Under the pieces are notes generated by a model. The model had not been told where the DNA came from. It saw only the letters and a list, made by a program, of their open reading frames with translations, and made no database searches. A stretch of DNA of 64,000 nt. It comes from CAVRUD01 sp963849635. GTDB lineage: Bacteria; Chloroflexota; Chloroflexia; Thermomicrobiales; UBA6265. The DNA is taken from positions 124,001 through 188,000 of the forward strand of contig CAWKIA010000028.1 in assembly GCA_963849635.1 (NCBI GenBank), in the 5' to 3' direction. Positions within the stretch are counted from its first letter, which is position 1. Each line of letters opens with the position of its first letter. Of the stretch, positions 26,296-35,400 are shown piece by piece. The translations under genes and the position numbers were made by a program.

Positions 26296-27111
26296 CTACC
26301 GTACCGCTCTCACCATCTCCCGAACCCGCCCGATATCCACCAGGTTCGTTACCACCCCATCAACCTTTGTCGCCGTCCCCACGATCACCCCATCGGCGTG
26401 CCGCATCAATGCTGAAACCGTCTCCTGCCGGGCCCCACTCCCGACGTAGACCGGTGTCCTCGGCACCGCAGCCCGCACTTCCGCCAGATCCCCATCGCCG
26501 GTCGGTTTGCCGGTTCCCGATCCAGTGACGATGATGGCACCGGCCAGGCCGCGCTCGACCGCGTCCTCAGCCAATTCCCCAATCGGGCGCGGGGCAAGTT
26601 GGGCCGCGTGCTTGACGTCGACATCGGCCCAGACCGCGACCGATGCACCTAGCTGCTTGATTAGCCCCTGAACGCGGTCGGCCTGGCCCTCGATCAGACC
26701 TTGATCGGTGACGGCGGCCCCGACGTAGACATTCGCCCGGACGAAGGTCGCTCCTGTGGCTGCCGCGATGGACACCGCGCTCTCGACATCATTGCGGAGG
26801 ACATTTACCCCAACCGGCAGCCCGGTTTCGGCTCGGACAAGGTCGCAGGCGAGCGTCATCGCCGCGACGGTATAGGCACTGACGCGATCCCTGGTAAACG
26901 GGACATCGCCAAAATTCTCGATGATCAGGGCATCAACACCGCCGATCGCGTAGGTGTCGGCGTCTCGCTTGGCCCGCTCCAGAATGGCGGCCAGGTCGCG
27001 GGCAGAGCCGCCCCACACCGTACCCGGGAGCGCGGGAAGATGCACTACCCCGACGACGCGGTATGTGGTTGGTCGCGGATGCTCGATTGTCGCCTCAGGC
27101 TTTGACGGCAT
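26296..27111 (-). CDS. BtpA/SgcQ-family protein
   Basis: A 271-residue TIM-barrel protein of the BtpA family. It opens with VVGVVHLPALPGT and contains GVDALIIENFGDVPF, PVGVNVLRND, FVRANVYVGAAVTDQG and a phosphate-binding-like end GVIVGTATKVDG, the diagnostic motifs. Cyanobacterial BtpA helps stabilise photosystem I, and other members lie in sugar operons; the true reaction is not established. No photosynthesis genes are visible here, so a metabolic role is more likely. Its ATG immediately follows the stop of the small membrane-protein gene at 27112, so both are co-transcribed. Confidence 0.88.
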   Translation of the reverse strand: MPSKPEATIEHPRPTTYRVVGVVHLPALPGTVWGGSARDLAAILERAKRDADTYAIGGVDALIIENFGDVPFTRDRVSAYTVAAMTLACDLVRAETGLPVGVNVLRNDVESAVSIAAATGATFVRANVYVGAAVTDQGLIEGQADRVQGLIKQLGASVAVWADVDVKHAAQLAPRPIGELAEDAVERGLAGAIIVTGSGTGKPTGDGDLAEVRAAVPRTPVYVGSGARQETVSALMRHADGVIVGTATKVDGVVTNLVDIGRVREMVRAVR

Positions 27112-27315
27112 CTAACGCCCCGCCTGCGCGGCGACGAGGCCCGCGACGACCGCGCCAATCGCGAAGATGATCGAGAAGATTCCGAAGAGCGTGAACGACC
27201 CGCCGGATTTCACCGCCTGCGGCGACTTCCTGATGTACCGGTTGTAGAGCAAGGACCCACCGAACGCGGCCGCACCGCCCGCGATCCCAAACCACAGCAC
27301 CGCTTGCGGGCCCAC
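27112..27315 (-). CDS. Small two-helix membrane protein, function unknown
   Basis: A 67-residue protein with two hydrophobic helices (about 6-24 and 39-62) joined by a basic loop containing YNRYIRKSPQAVKSGG. The GTG at 27315 has TGGAGGT five bases upstream; a longer frame adds a Cys/Arg-rich extension that is not convincing. The stop abuts the BtpA start with no gap, giving a two-gene operon. No family is recognised. Confidence 0.65.
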   Translation of the reverse strand: MGPQAVLWFGIAGGAAAFGGSLLYNRYIRKSPQAVKSGGSFTLFGIFSIIFAIGAVVAGLVAAQAGR

Positions 27316-27337
27316 CCGATACCTCCATCTAGTGACG

Positions 27338-27432
27338 AGGCGGCAAGAGCGGCAAGGCGGCAAGACGGCAAGGACGAAACTCTTTCGTGCTTGCTGCCCT
27401 GCCGGCTTGCCGCACTTGCCGCCTTGCCGTCT
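27338..27432. repeat. Imperfect 95-bp palindrome built from GCGGCAAG units
   Basis: Four back-to-back copies of an 8-9 base unit resembling GCGGCAAG lie on the left (27338-27373), and their complement lies on the right (27390-27432). The centre ACGAAA..TTTCGT is itself complementary. The whole can fold into one long hairpin. Its right end just touches the stop of the BON gene, and the small membrane-protein gene starts 23 bases beyond its left end, so it could also act as a transcription end for the BON gene. Confidence 0.75.
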
Positions 27433-28210
27433 ATCTCCCTGTCGACTCGCCCGGTTCCTCCGGATGCGGCAGGAGTGTCACCTCCAATTCTTCCCGCACC
27501 TCGACCACGCCGTCCACCCGCTCGGCCACGGCGGCCGCTTCATCCGCGTCTTCGAGGGTCTCGACCTGGCCGGTCAGGACCACAATGCCTCCGCGAGTAC
27601 TGACCCGGATTGAGGAGACCAGGTCCGCCGTCGCCGCATCCTGACGCAATTCCCGCATCACGGCTTCGGCCAGATCGTCGTCGATGCTGGGGTAGACGGT
27701 GGCTGGATCGTCGTCCTCGTCTAGTGCCGTCTCGGCGAAGCCGCCGACGACTTCGAGGCTATCGTCATCATCGTCTCCTAGCGAGTCTTGCGTCCGGATA
27801 ACGGGATCGGTCGGTGGGAAGTAGAGAACGCCTTCTTCCGTCGAGAGCTGGAAGTCGGTTGTGCCGGCGTCTCCGTTGAAGTCTGGATCGAGTTCCAGGT
27901 GTCCAACTGCCCCGGACGTGCTCGCCTCCAGCTTCGCATCGTCGTCGTAGGCGACGACCTCCTCGTCCATGTCCTCGATCGCGTCCTCGATCGTGAGCCC
28001 GAGGGAGTCGACCAGGGCGTGAGCGACATCGAGGGCAGCCTGGTGGTCCCCAGGCTCGCTCACCTCGCCGGAGAGCACGAGGGACCCGTCTCGGATCTCG
28101 GACGCGAGATAAATACCCGCGCTCTCCAGCGTTTCATCAAGCTGCGTGAGGATCTCTTTTTGATTGGTGGGCGACAATTCCCCCGACGATTGATGAGCGT
28201 TGGTTCCCAA
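27431..28210 (-). CDS. Acidic protein with two BON-like domains
   Basis: A 259-residue protein. BON-like folds lie at about residues 15-80 (ILTQLDETLESAGIYLASEI followed by VLSGEV) and at the C-terminus, about 180-250 (AVMRELRQDAATADLVSSIR, GIVVLTGQVE, VEVREELEV). Between them is a strongly acidic linker with runs of aspartate. BON domains bind phospholipid or other surfaces. There is no signal peptide, so it is probably cytoplasmic or peripheral. The start at 28210 is supported by the fold. It is divergent from the MerR gene, with about 160 bases between them for both promoters. Confidence 0.75.
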   Translation of the reverse strand: MGTNAHQSSGELSPTNQKEILTQLDETLESAGIYLASEIRDGSLVLSGEVSEPGDHQAALDVAHALVDSLGLTIEDAIEDMDEEVVAYDDDAKLEASTSGAVGHLELDPDFNGDAGTTDFQLSTEEGVLYFPPTDPVIRTQDSLGDDDDDSLEVVGGFAETALDEDDDPATVYPSIDDDLAEAVMRELRQDAATADLVSSIRVSTRGGIVVLTGQVETLEDADEAAAVAERVDGVVEVREELEVTLLPHPEEPGESTGR

Positions 28211-28369
28211 TGGTTGCCTCCAGTTGATGTTCGCCAGTGGATTGCGGTGCTAGCCGCCCTTTGCTGGAAGGATACCGGTTCATCCCCGGTCTACCACCGC
28301 AAGCGGGTATCCTCCGTATTGTCGGTGAGGACTTCAGGCAGGACGCTGGCGACGGAGACGACCGCGAGG

Positions 28370-28891
28370 ATGGACGAGCAGAACGAACGGTATGGGGCGG
28401 GGCCGGCGCGCAGGCGACCGGCGCAGGTGCCACCTGGCCGGAACGTTTCCCCACCGCCTGCGCCCGATCGCTATCGCTACTCGATCGCGGAACTGGAAGA
28501 GCAAACCGGATTCTCGAGCCGGACGATCCGCTACTACGTCAGCAAAGCGCTCTTGCCGCCTGCCCACGGGCGCGGTCCAACTGCAACCTACGACCTGAGT
28601 CACCTCTTGCGACTGCGCGCTATCCAGCGCCGACGGCAGGAAGGGGTTCTGCTTGAGGAGATCAAGGCCGAACTCGGCGACCTCTCCGACGAGCAGATCG
28701 CCGACATACTCGAGGTGCGCACCGATCCGATCGAGGATCGCTGGCGCCGGATCCTGCTCCACGACGACATCGAGCTCCATGTTCGCGAGCGAGGCGGGCA
28801 GCCGCGCAATGCCAGCTTCGACAAGGCGGTCGATCAGATCGTCAAGCACGCCCAGATCGCCATCGACGATCTTGACCGGGGAATGTCATGA
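28370..28891 (+). CDS. MerR-family transcriptional regulator
   Basis: A 173-residue regulator. After a disordered N-terminus of about 35 residues comes a MerR-type winged helix (YSIAELEEQTGFSSRTIRYY, then SKALLPPAHGRGPTATY and LLRLRAIQRRRQEGVLLEEI), followed by a short helical region to the end. There is no cysteine cluster for metal sensing. The ATG at 28370 gives the natural start; the open frame runs further upstream but is antisense to the BON gene. It overlaps the flavin reductase start by four bases (ATGA), so it probably controls its own three-gene operon. Confidence 0.88.
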   Translation: MDEQNERYGAGPARRRPAQVPPGRNVSPPPAPDRYRYSIAELEEQTGFSSRTIRYYVSKALLPPAHGRGPTATYDLSHLLRLRAIQRRRQEGVLLEEIKAELGDLSDEQIADILEVRTDPIEDRWRRILLHDDIELHVRERGGQPRNASFDKAVDQIVKHAQIAIDDLDRGMS

Positions 28892-29394
28892 GCGAACGTT
28901 CTGGCCAGAGCGATCTCGAACTGCGCGAGATCCGGCGGCGGTGGGCAAGCGGAGTTGTCGTCGTCACAACGGTCGATGGCGCTGGTGGATTCCGGGGGGC
29001 GACGGTGAGCGCGTTCGCGGCCGTCTCGCTGGAGCCGCCGTTGGTGCTCGTTTGTCTCGACCGCTCCGGCCGGATGAGCGAAATGGTGTCGGATGCCGGC
29101 ATCTTTGCTGTCTCCATCCTGGAAAGCGACCAGGAGTTCCTGGCGGAGCGGTTTGCGGGACGGGCGCCGCTGCCAGATACGGTCTTCACCGGCGTCCCTC
29201 ATAGTCCGGCAGGCAACGGCTGTCCGATCCTGGACGGAGCACACGCCTGGTATGCCTGCCGGGTGGCGGCGACGCACGACGGTGGTGACCATGTCATCGT
29301 GATCGGCGCCGTCGACGAGGCGAGTGTCGGGCCGGAAACCGATGATCCCCTCCTCACCTATGATGCCCACTATCGCCGTCTGGGGGTGCGCTGA
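28888..29394 (+). CDS. Flavin reductase-like (FMN-binding) protein
   Basis: A 168-residue flavin reductase domain protein. It shows the family features RRRWASGVVVVTTVDG, GATVSAFAAVSLEPPLVLVCLD and a C-terminal HVIVIGAVDEASVG, with residues that contact FMN in the Ser/Thr-rich middle. Such proteins supply reduced flavin to monooxygenases or act as small FMN oxidoreductases. It overlaps the MerR gene (ATGA) and the next gene (TGATG), so all three are translated together. No partner monooxygenase lies nearby. Confidence 0.88.
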   Translation: MSERSGQSDLELREIRRRWASGVVVVTTVDGAGGFRGATVSAFAAVSLEPPLVLVCLDRSGRMSEMVSDAGIFAVSILESDQEFLAERFAGRAPLPDTVFTGVPHSPAGNGCPILDGAHAWYACRVAATHDGGDHVIVIGAVDEASVGPETDDPLLTYDAHYRRLGVR

Positions 29395-29744
29395 TGGCCG
29401 CGAGAACTCCGGAAGAGTCGGAAACATCGAGACGGCTCTGGGTGCCGGACAATCCGGACGGAAGCGGCTGGGCGGACGTCGACTGGGTCAGCGCGGTCCG
29501 CGGCAGCCGGTACCACTACAGGCACGGCCTCCCACGAGCCGAAGCGCTGGCGAAATTGCCGCCGTTCTACCGGGTGGTGACGCGCCTGGAATCCGAAGCG
29601 CTAGTGCCGCATGAGAACAGTTACTACGTCCCGGGCGAACAGCTTGCCGAGTTCCTGGCGGAGCTCGCCCTGGCGGGCGGCGCGGAAGTCGTCTGGCATG
29701 TCGAATCCTGCGACGCGCCGCCACCTGAAAGCCGCGTCACATAG
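29394..29744 (+). CDS. Unknown protein in the MerR-flavin reductase operon
   Basis: A 116-residue soluble protein with a normal amino acid mix: many Trp, Tyr and His residues (SRYHYRHGLPRAEALAKLPP, ENSYYVPGEQLAEFLAELAL). It starts at the TGATG junction with the flavin reductase gene, a clear sign of coupled translation. No family is recognised. The gene ends inside a strong hairpin that terminates the operon. Confidence 0.7.
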   Translation: MAARTPEESETSRRLWVPDNPDGSGWADVDWVSAVRGSRYHYRHGLPRAEALAKLPPFYRVVTRLESEALVPHENSYYVPGEQLAEFLAELALAGGAEVVWHVESCDAPPPESRVT

Positions 29745-29778
29745 AGACGCCGCCAGCTTATGCTGGCGGCGTCTCTAT
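29741..29778. terminator. 17-bp perfect hairpin between convergent genes
   Basis: Arms 29741-29757 and 29762-29778 are perfectly complementary with the loop TTAT. The left arm includes the stop codon of the unknown gene. It lies between convergent transcription units and could stop both. There is no long T-run, but stem strength is high. Confidence 0.65.
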
Positions 29779-29798
29779 GTTCCAGTACTCGTGTTGCC

Positions 29799-31811
29799 CT
29801 AGATGCTGATTGTCTTCGCGCTTTCGCTCTTGTCGCCCTGAGCCAGCGCCAGGACGGCTTGCGCGCCGACGGCGACATCGGAGGCGATGTTCCCCTTGGC
29901 GTCTACCAGGACTGCCGATGGCGTGCCACTCGCACCGAAGGTGGAGCCGACCGAGAAGCCCTGATCGAGGAGGACCGGAGAGCGAAGACCCATCGCCTTG
30001 TTGTCTTCGACCGATCCGGTCGAGACGACGAGGAGCTTCGGCGCGCCCTTCGGCGGCTTGGCCTCCCACGCTTTCAGGTCATCGAGCATCCGGTTGCAGA
30101 AGCCGCAGCCCGGGTTCCAGAAGAGGACGAGGGTCTTGGTGCCCCGGCTAGACGCCAGGCTGACCTGACGGCCATCGACGTCGGGGAGTTTGACCGCGGG
30201 GGCCGGTTCTCCGATGGCGGGTTTCTTCGGCGCGGGCGGGGCTGGCGGAGCGGCGGTGGCGGGATCCTCATTGTTGGCCAGGGCCAGCACGCCCGGGGCG
30301 CCGACCGCGACGCGCGAGGCGATCTTGCCATCCTTGTCGATCAGGATCGCCGATGGTGTGCCGCTGGCGCCGAACTGCCGCCCAGTTGAGAAGCCCTGAT
30401 CGAGCACCATGGTCGACTTGAAGCCGTGCTCGCGATTGGCTTCAACCGCACCGGTCGAGACCAGGAGCAGCTTGGGAGCGTCCGCTGGCGGGTTCGCCTC
30501 CCAGGCCTTGATATCCTCGGTCATCCGCTTGCAGAAGCCGCAACCTGGATTCCAGAAGACCATCAACGTATTGTCGCCCTTGAAGGATGTCAGGTCGACT
30601 GAGTTGCCATCGAGGTCAGGCAGGGTTACCGCTGGGGCAAGGTCACCGACCTGGACCGCTGGTGCCTGGGCGGGCGCGGGCGCAGGTACCGGGGCGTTGC
30701 CGTTGCCGTTTCCCGCCGCTGCCGGGATCACCTGGGGAGCGGCAGCCGGTGCCGGAGCGCCTACTGTGCGAGCGACTAGCTGGCGGATGGCGTCGGCGCC
30801 CTGGGCAAGCGGGCTGCCGATCTTGCCGTCGGCCTGAATCACCCAGGCACTTGGCGTCCCGTAGGACAGGTAGAGCATAGCGACCTCGCGGTCCTCCTGC
30901 AGGAGGACGTTGGAGATGCCGTGCTCTGCCACCTTGGAGCGGTTCGCGTCGACGGTTCCGCGGCTGATCATCGCGATTGTCACGTCGTTGCCGTGCTCTC
31001 GCTGCCACTTACCGATGTCCGGCAGCAAGGCATTGCACGGTCCGCAGCCGGGATCGCTGGAAACGATCAGGACCGGCTTGCTGCGAGCGCGCAGAGCGTC
31101 GAGCGTCATCGTCTCGCCGTAGAGGCCGGTCAAACTGAAAGCGGGCGCCTGGGATCCGACCGGCAGGCCGAGTACCTGCGGCGCTGGCTGCGCGGCGGCG
31201 TTTCCCTGAACTGCACCCACCGCACCGGTCTCAATCGCCTCTTCGAGGGAATCGAGCCGGATCAGCAGGCGGCCGTTCTGGGAGAGCAGATGGACCAGCA
31301 GCCAGCCTTCGACCGCGGCGACAACCAGCAAGACTGCGGTGAGGACTAGCGCGACGGTCTCGGCGGTAGAGAGATCGTCGAGCCAACTAACGATGCTTTG
31401 GCCCGCGTCGTTCCAGCCGAATCCGACTAGCAGGAGCGCCACCACGGCGAGCACGCCGTTGCGGATCAGGGTTGAAGTGCCCGCTGGCTCGGAATGGAGC
31501 TGGCCAAAGCAATGGCAATCAGGCGTTCGCCCCTTCGAAAGGTTGTAGCCGATACCGGCGATGAACGCGAGCAGCAGGACCAGCCCGCCGATCGCCGCCC
31601 ACTTGGCCGTATCGACCGGAAGCAGGAGCACGGCAATCGCGATCTCGACGATCGGGAGTGCCAGTCCGGCGATTCCGGCGAAAGACGCGGGAACTCCAAA
31701 GTCCTGCATCGCCTTGCGGGAACCTTCCCGGTCAGCGAGTTTGGCGGCACCAGCAACCGCAAAGACAGCGGCCAGTGCGAGCCGAGCGAGCAACAACAAC
31801 GTATCTTCCAT
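29799..31811 (-). CDS. MauE-like membrane domain fused to three thioredoxin domains
   Basis: A 670-residue fusion protein. Residues 1-180 hold several transmembrane helices of the MauE/DoxX type, with a CHC motif at 99-101 (RTPDCHCFGQLHSEP). Three thioredoxin/TlpA-like domains follow, with active sites CGPC (256-259), CGFC (424-427) and CGFC (569-572), joined by Ala/Pro/Gly-rich linkers. Domains two and three are very alike and must be a recent duplication. It should move disulfides across or at the outer side of the membrane. The ATG at 31811 was chosen because upstream residues have no membrane character. The gene is flanked by hairpins on both sides and appears to be a single-gene unit. 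Confidence 0.9.
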   Translation of the reverse strand: MEDTLLLLARLALAAVFAVAGAAKLADREGSRKAMQDFGVPASFAGIAGLALPIVEIAIAVLLLPVDTAKWAAIGGLVLLLAFIAGIGYNLSKGRTPDCHCFGQLHSEPAGTSTLIRNGVLAVVALLLVGFGWNDAGQSIVSWLDDLSTAETVALVLTAVLLVVAAVEGWLLVHLLSQNGRLLIRLDSLEEAIETGAVGAVQGNAAAQPAPQVLGLPVGSQAPAFSLTGLYGETMTLDALRARSKPVLIVSSDPGCGPCNALLPDIGKWQREHGNDVTIAMISRGTVDANRSKVAEHGISNVLLQEDREVAMLYLSYGTPSAWVIQADGKIGSPLAQGADAIRQLVARTVGAPAPAAAPQVIPAAAGNGNGNAPVPAPAPAQAPAVQVGDLAPAVTLPDLDGNSVDLTSFKGDNTLMVFWNPGCGFCKRMTEDIKAWEANPPADAPKLLLVSTGAVEANREHGFKSTMVLDQGFSTGRQFGASGTPSAILIDKDGKIASRVAVGAPGVLALANNEDPATAAPPAPPAPKKPAIGEPAPAVKLPDVDGRQVSLASSRGTKTLVLFWNPGCGFCNRMLDDLKAWEAKPPKGAPKLLVVSTGSVEDNKAMGLRSPVLLDQGFSVGSTFGASGTPSAVLVDAKGNIASDVAVGAQAVLALAQGDKSESAKTISI

Positions 31812-31976
31812 GAGGCCAACCCCCACGCCCGGGACGGACGTACACGGCACGTAGAACCCAATTGCCACCGAATTTCGAGTTTCCGCGAAGGAACGGGAGC
31901 ATTCTAACACTTCCGATTTGAAAGTGGGTAGTGCCCAGCCACGGAATCTTTGACCGAATGTCGCAGGACGCGCGAA

Positions 31977-32020
31977 TGAGCCACAAGCCCCGGCGCAATC
32001 GCGCCGGGGCTTGTGGCTCA
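31977..32020. terminator. 20-bp perfect hairpin downstream of a small membrane-protein gene
   Basis: Arms 31977-31996 and 32001-32020 are perfectly complementary with a four-base loop AATC. It lies just downstream of the stop of the gene at 32070-32315 (minus strand) and before the thioredoxin fusion gene. No clear T-run follows, so it could be a terminator or a REP-like element. Confidence 0.6.
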
Positions 32021-32069
32021 AGATGCCAGGATTGAATCCTGCAGTGGACTTTTCCGGAAAGTCAGGAGC

Positions 32070-32315
32070 CTATGCCCCCATTGCCTGGAGCTTCTGCCAG
32101 TCGGAGCGAGCGCGGTAGGAAAGAGCGACACATGCGGCCAATAGGACGATGACGATGCCCCACTCCAACGATCCGTTCCCCTTGTCCGGATCCCAGCCGG
32201 TGAGGACCTCGATCCACTCATGGTTGATGAGCGTCAGGATGACGAGCGCGGCGGTGACCGCCGCCAGGGCCGCTTCGATGTTGAACCGCCGCTTGAGTTG
32301 ACTCTTGCCGTTCAT
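32070..32315 (-). CDS. Small two-helix membrane protein, function unknown
   Basis: An 81-residue protein with two transmembrane helices (about 13-32 and 51-69). The loop between them contains NHEWIEVLTGWDPDKGNGS, which faces the outside by the positive-inside rule; the N-terminus is basic (KSQLKRRFN). The ATG at 32315 has GAGGAAC and AAGGAA just upstream. No family name can be given. It is followed by a strong hairpin, so it is probably expressed alone. Confidence 0.7.
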   Translation of the reverse strand: MNGKSQLKRRFNIEAALAAVTAALVILTLINHEWIEVLTGWDPDKGNGSLEWGIVIVLLAACVALSYRARSDWQKLQAMGA

Positions 32316-32429
32316 TGTTCCTCGTTCCTTCGCATGCGACGCCCGAACACGAGGCGGCATCGTACACCCGCTCGCCGAGACGTGAAACCGGCCCCGATGT
32401 CCAGGCAGAAACGATTCCGTTCAGCCAGA

Positions 32430-35400
32430 TCAACCCGCCGCGGTGGTCGGAGCGGCGGATTCCGCCCGGCGCGCCGAAACGGCGCGCACGTCGGAGATCA
32501 CATCGCTGATAGGCAGCAGCGCTCCTTCTCCGGCGAGCCGTTCGAGGCCTTCCTCATCCAGAGTTGCCAACAGAGATGATCTCTGGCGCGTTCGGTCCTC
32601 TTGCAGACGGTTGTTCGGCGCCGCGCCGAGGCGGTCGCGTTCGGCCTGGGCGCTTCCAAACCAGCGGGCAGCGTCTTCAGCAGCGGCGAACGCATGGAGT
32701 CCGGCGAAGGCAGCCACGAAGTCCGTCGTCCCGACCCGGTCGTCGCTGGCGAGGCTGCCTTCGAGACCGGCCGCGTACGACGACCAGGCATCGTTTAGCC
32801 GCCCTTCGAGTTCGGCGATTACACCCAGGTAGTAATGGATCAGGGAAGCGTTCCGCTGGACTCCGCCTTCTTCATACCGGGCCAGGGCGTCGAGAAACAG
32901 CGTCCGAGCTCGGTCCAGATCACCCTCCATGTAGGCGATCTCGCCGAGGTTGCCGACTGCGTTGGCGATACCGATCGGGTCGCCCAAAACACGCCAGATT
33001 TGCAGCGCCTCTTCCGCCGCTGCCCGCGCCCTCGCGTAATCGCCGGTGCTGACGGCCAGCACGCCGAGATTGGCGATGATCGTCGCCACGGAGTGCAGAT
33101 CGTTGACCTCCCGTAGGAGGGGCAGCGCCTCGTTGAAGAGGGCTTCGGCGTCGCTCAAACGGGCCTGCTGTAGGGCAACTGTTGCAAGGCCCGCCAACGA
33201 TCGCCCCACACCTTGCGGGTTGTCGAGCGCACGGGAGTGTTCAAGCGAGCGTCCATGCAGGCTGACTGCCCGGGCGAAGTCCCTCTGGTCCATGGCGCAG
33301 TTGGCGAGGTTGTTGAGCGTCCGGGCCGCGCCCTCGCGATCTCCGAGGGTTTCTCTGATTGCCAGCGCCTCTTCATAGGCGGGAATCGCCCTGTCGAGTT
33401 GCCCGAGCGTCTCGGTGATCAGACCGGCGCCGTGCAGGGCCTGCGCTCGGACGAGCGAAGGCTCACCGCTGTCGGCGGCCAGGACCCGGGTCGACCAGTC
33501 CGCGCCTTCGATAAGGTACCCGCGGAGGTACCAGAAGCGCGAGAGCGCACCCACCAGCTTGATCGCCAGAGAAGATTCGCCCGCGGCCAGGGCCCAGCGC
33601 AGCGCCGATCGGAAGTTGTCGTGCTCCAGTTCAACACGGTCGAGCCAGATCGGCTGTTCCGGCCCCATCAACTCGGGCGCGGCTCGCTCGGCGAGGGCAA
33701 GGAATACCTGCGCGTGAGCCCGGCGGATAGCATCGTCTTCCCCAGCTTGGATCAACGCGTCAACTCCGTATTCGCGCACGATCTCAAGCATCCCCACCCT
33801 GTTCTCGCCGGAAACATCCAGCCAGCGCAGGAGACTCTTGTCGGCCAATGCCGCCGCCGTGTCGAGCAGCGCGCCGCCGGTTACTCCACGTCCGCGCGCC
33901 GTCCCGTTGGTCGGAGAGACCACGATTGGGACGGCCAAATCAAGCGCGCACCCGCCGGTGAAGACGGCCAGGCGGCGAAATACGGTTTGCTCTTCATCGG
34001 AGAGAAGGTCGTAGCTCCAGGCGATCGTGTCGCGCAACGTGCGTTGCCGGACCGGCAGATCGCGGGCCCCGCCGGTGAGCGTCGCCAGGCGCGAATCCAA
34101 CTGGGCCAGCAGGCTCGCGGGCGACAGGTGCCGCAGCCGGCTGGCGGCCAGCTCGATCGCCAGCGGAATCCCCTCCAGGCGGACGCAGATGGCCGCCACT
34201 GTCGCCGCGTTCTCCGCCGTCAGCTCGAACGATGGGAGCGCGCCGCGAGCGGTCTGCACGAAGAGCCCGATGGCATCGAAGCGGCTAAGGGCCTGGAGGT
34301 TGGGTAATCGGGAGGTATCTGGAAACGCCAAAGAGGGGACATCAAGGGTCTGCTCGCCGCGCAGGCGCAGGCGCTCCCGGCTGGTAACGAGCACCTTGAG
34401 CCGCGGGCAGGCCGCCAGCAACTCGGCGACAGCTGGGGCCGCCTCGATGACGTGCTCCATGTTGTCAAGCACGAGGAGCGCTTCGCGGTCCCGCAGGTGG
34501 TCCCGGAGGGTATCCCCCAGCGGCCGGTCGCCTTCCTCGCGGGCGCCGACCACTTGGGCAATCGCTGGTAGGACGAGCGCCGGATCGCGAGTCGGCGTGA
34601 GATTGACGAAGGTTGCGCCGTGTTCCAACTCGTCGACCAGCCCATTCGCCGCTTCGATCGCCAGACGAGTCTTACCGATCCCGCCGGGACCAAGGAGGGT
34701 AACCAGGCGAACATCCGGCCGCCAGAGCAGGTCGAGCAACTCCTCCGTTTCGCGCTGGCGTCCCACGAGTGGTGTGAGCGGAGCGGGAATACCGCGGAAC
34801 TTGGCCACGGTCACCGGGACGTGGTCGATTGTGAGGGGAAGCACTGGCAGCGCATCAAGTTCGGCGATGAGCGCCTCCGTCTGGGCGCTTGGTTCGTCGC
34901 CGAGTTCCTCTTCCAAGGTCTTGCGCAGCACGCTGTACTGGCGCCGGGCGAGGTCGGGCTGGCCTGTGCTGGCAAACGCCCGGATCAACGCCTGATGGGC
35001 CGGTTCGTGGGCGGGATCGTCAACAATCAGCGCTTCGAGCAGCGGTACCGACGCTAGCGGCTCGCCGGATGCCAGATCGAGCCCGGCCAGATCGAGCGTG
35101 GCCCGCTCACGGGCGCGGCGTAAGGCTTCGCGCCGGGCAAAGAGCCATTCGGTGTAGAGGTCATCGCTGAGCAAGTCGCCGCCATAGAGGGACAGCGCTT
35201 CGCCGAGGAGAGAGCGACGCTGATCCGGAGGTTGGGCCGCCGCTTGGGATAACCCGTGTTCGAAGGCGGCTGTGTCGACCCACAGGCCATCGTGTGGCTT
35301 GACCCGGATGAGATCGCCATCGGTAGCGATGTAGGACGACCCACGACCCGTGCGCAACTCCGGCTCCAGCACCCGCCGCAGCGCGTGCAATGCCTTGTAG

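Noticed and set aside
27338..27432. CRISPR array
   Set aside because: Units are 8-9 bases with no spacers, and no cas genes are near.
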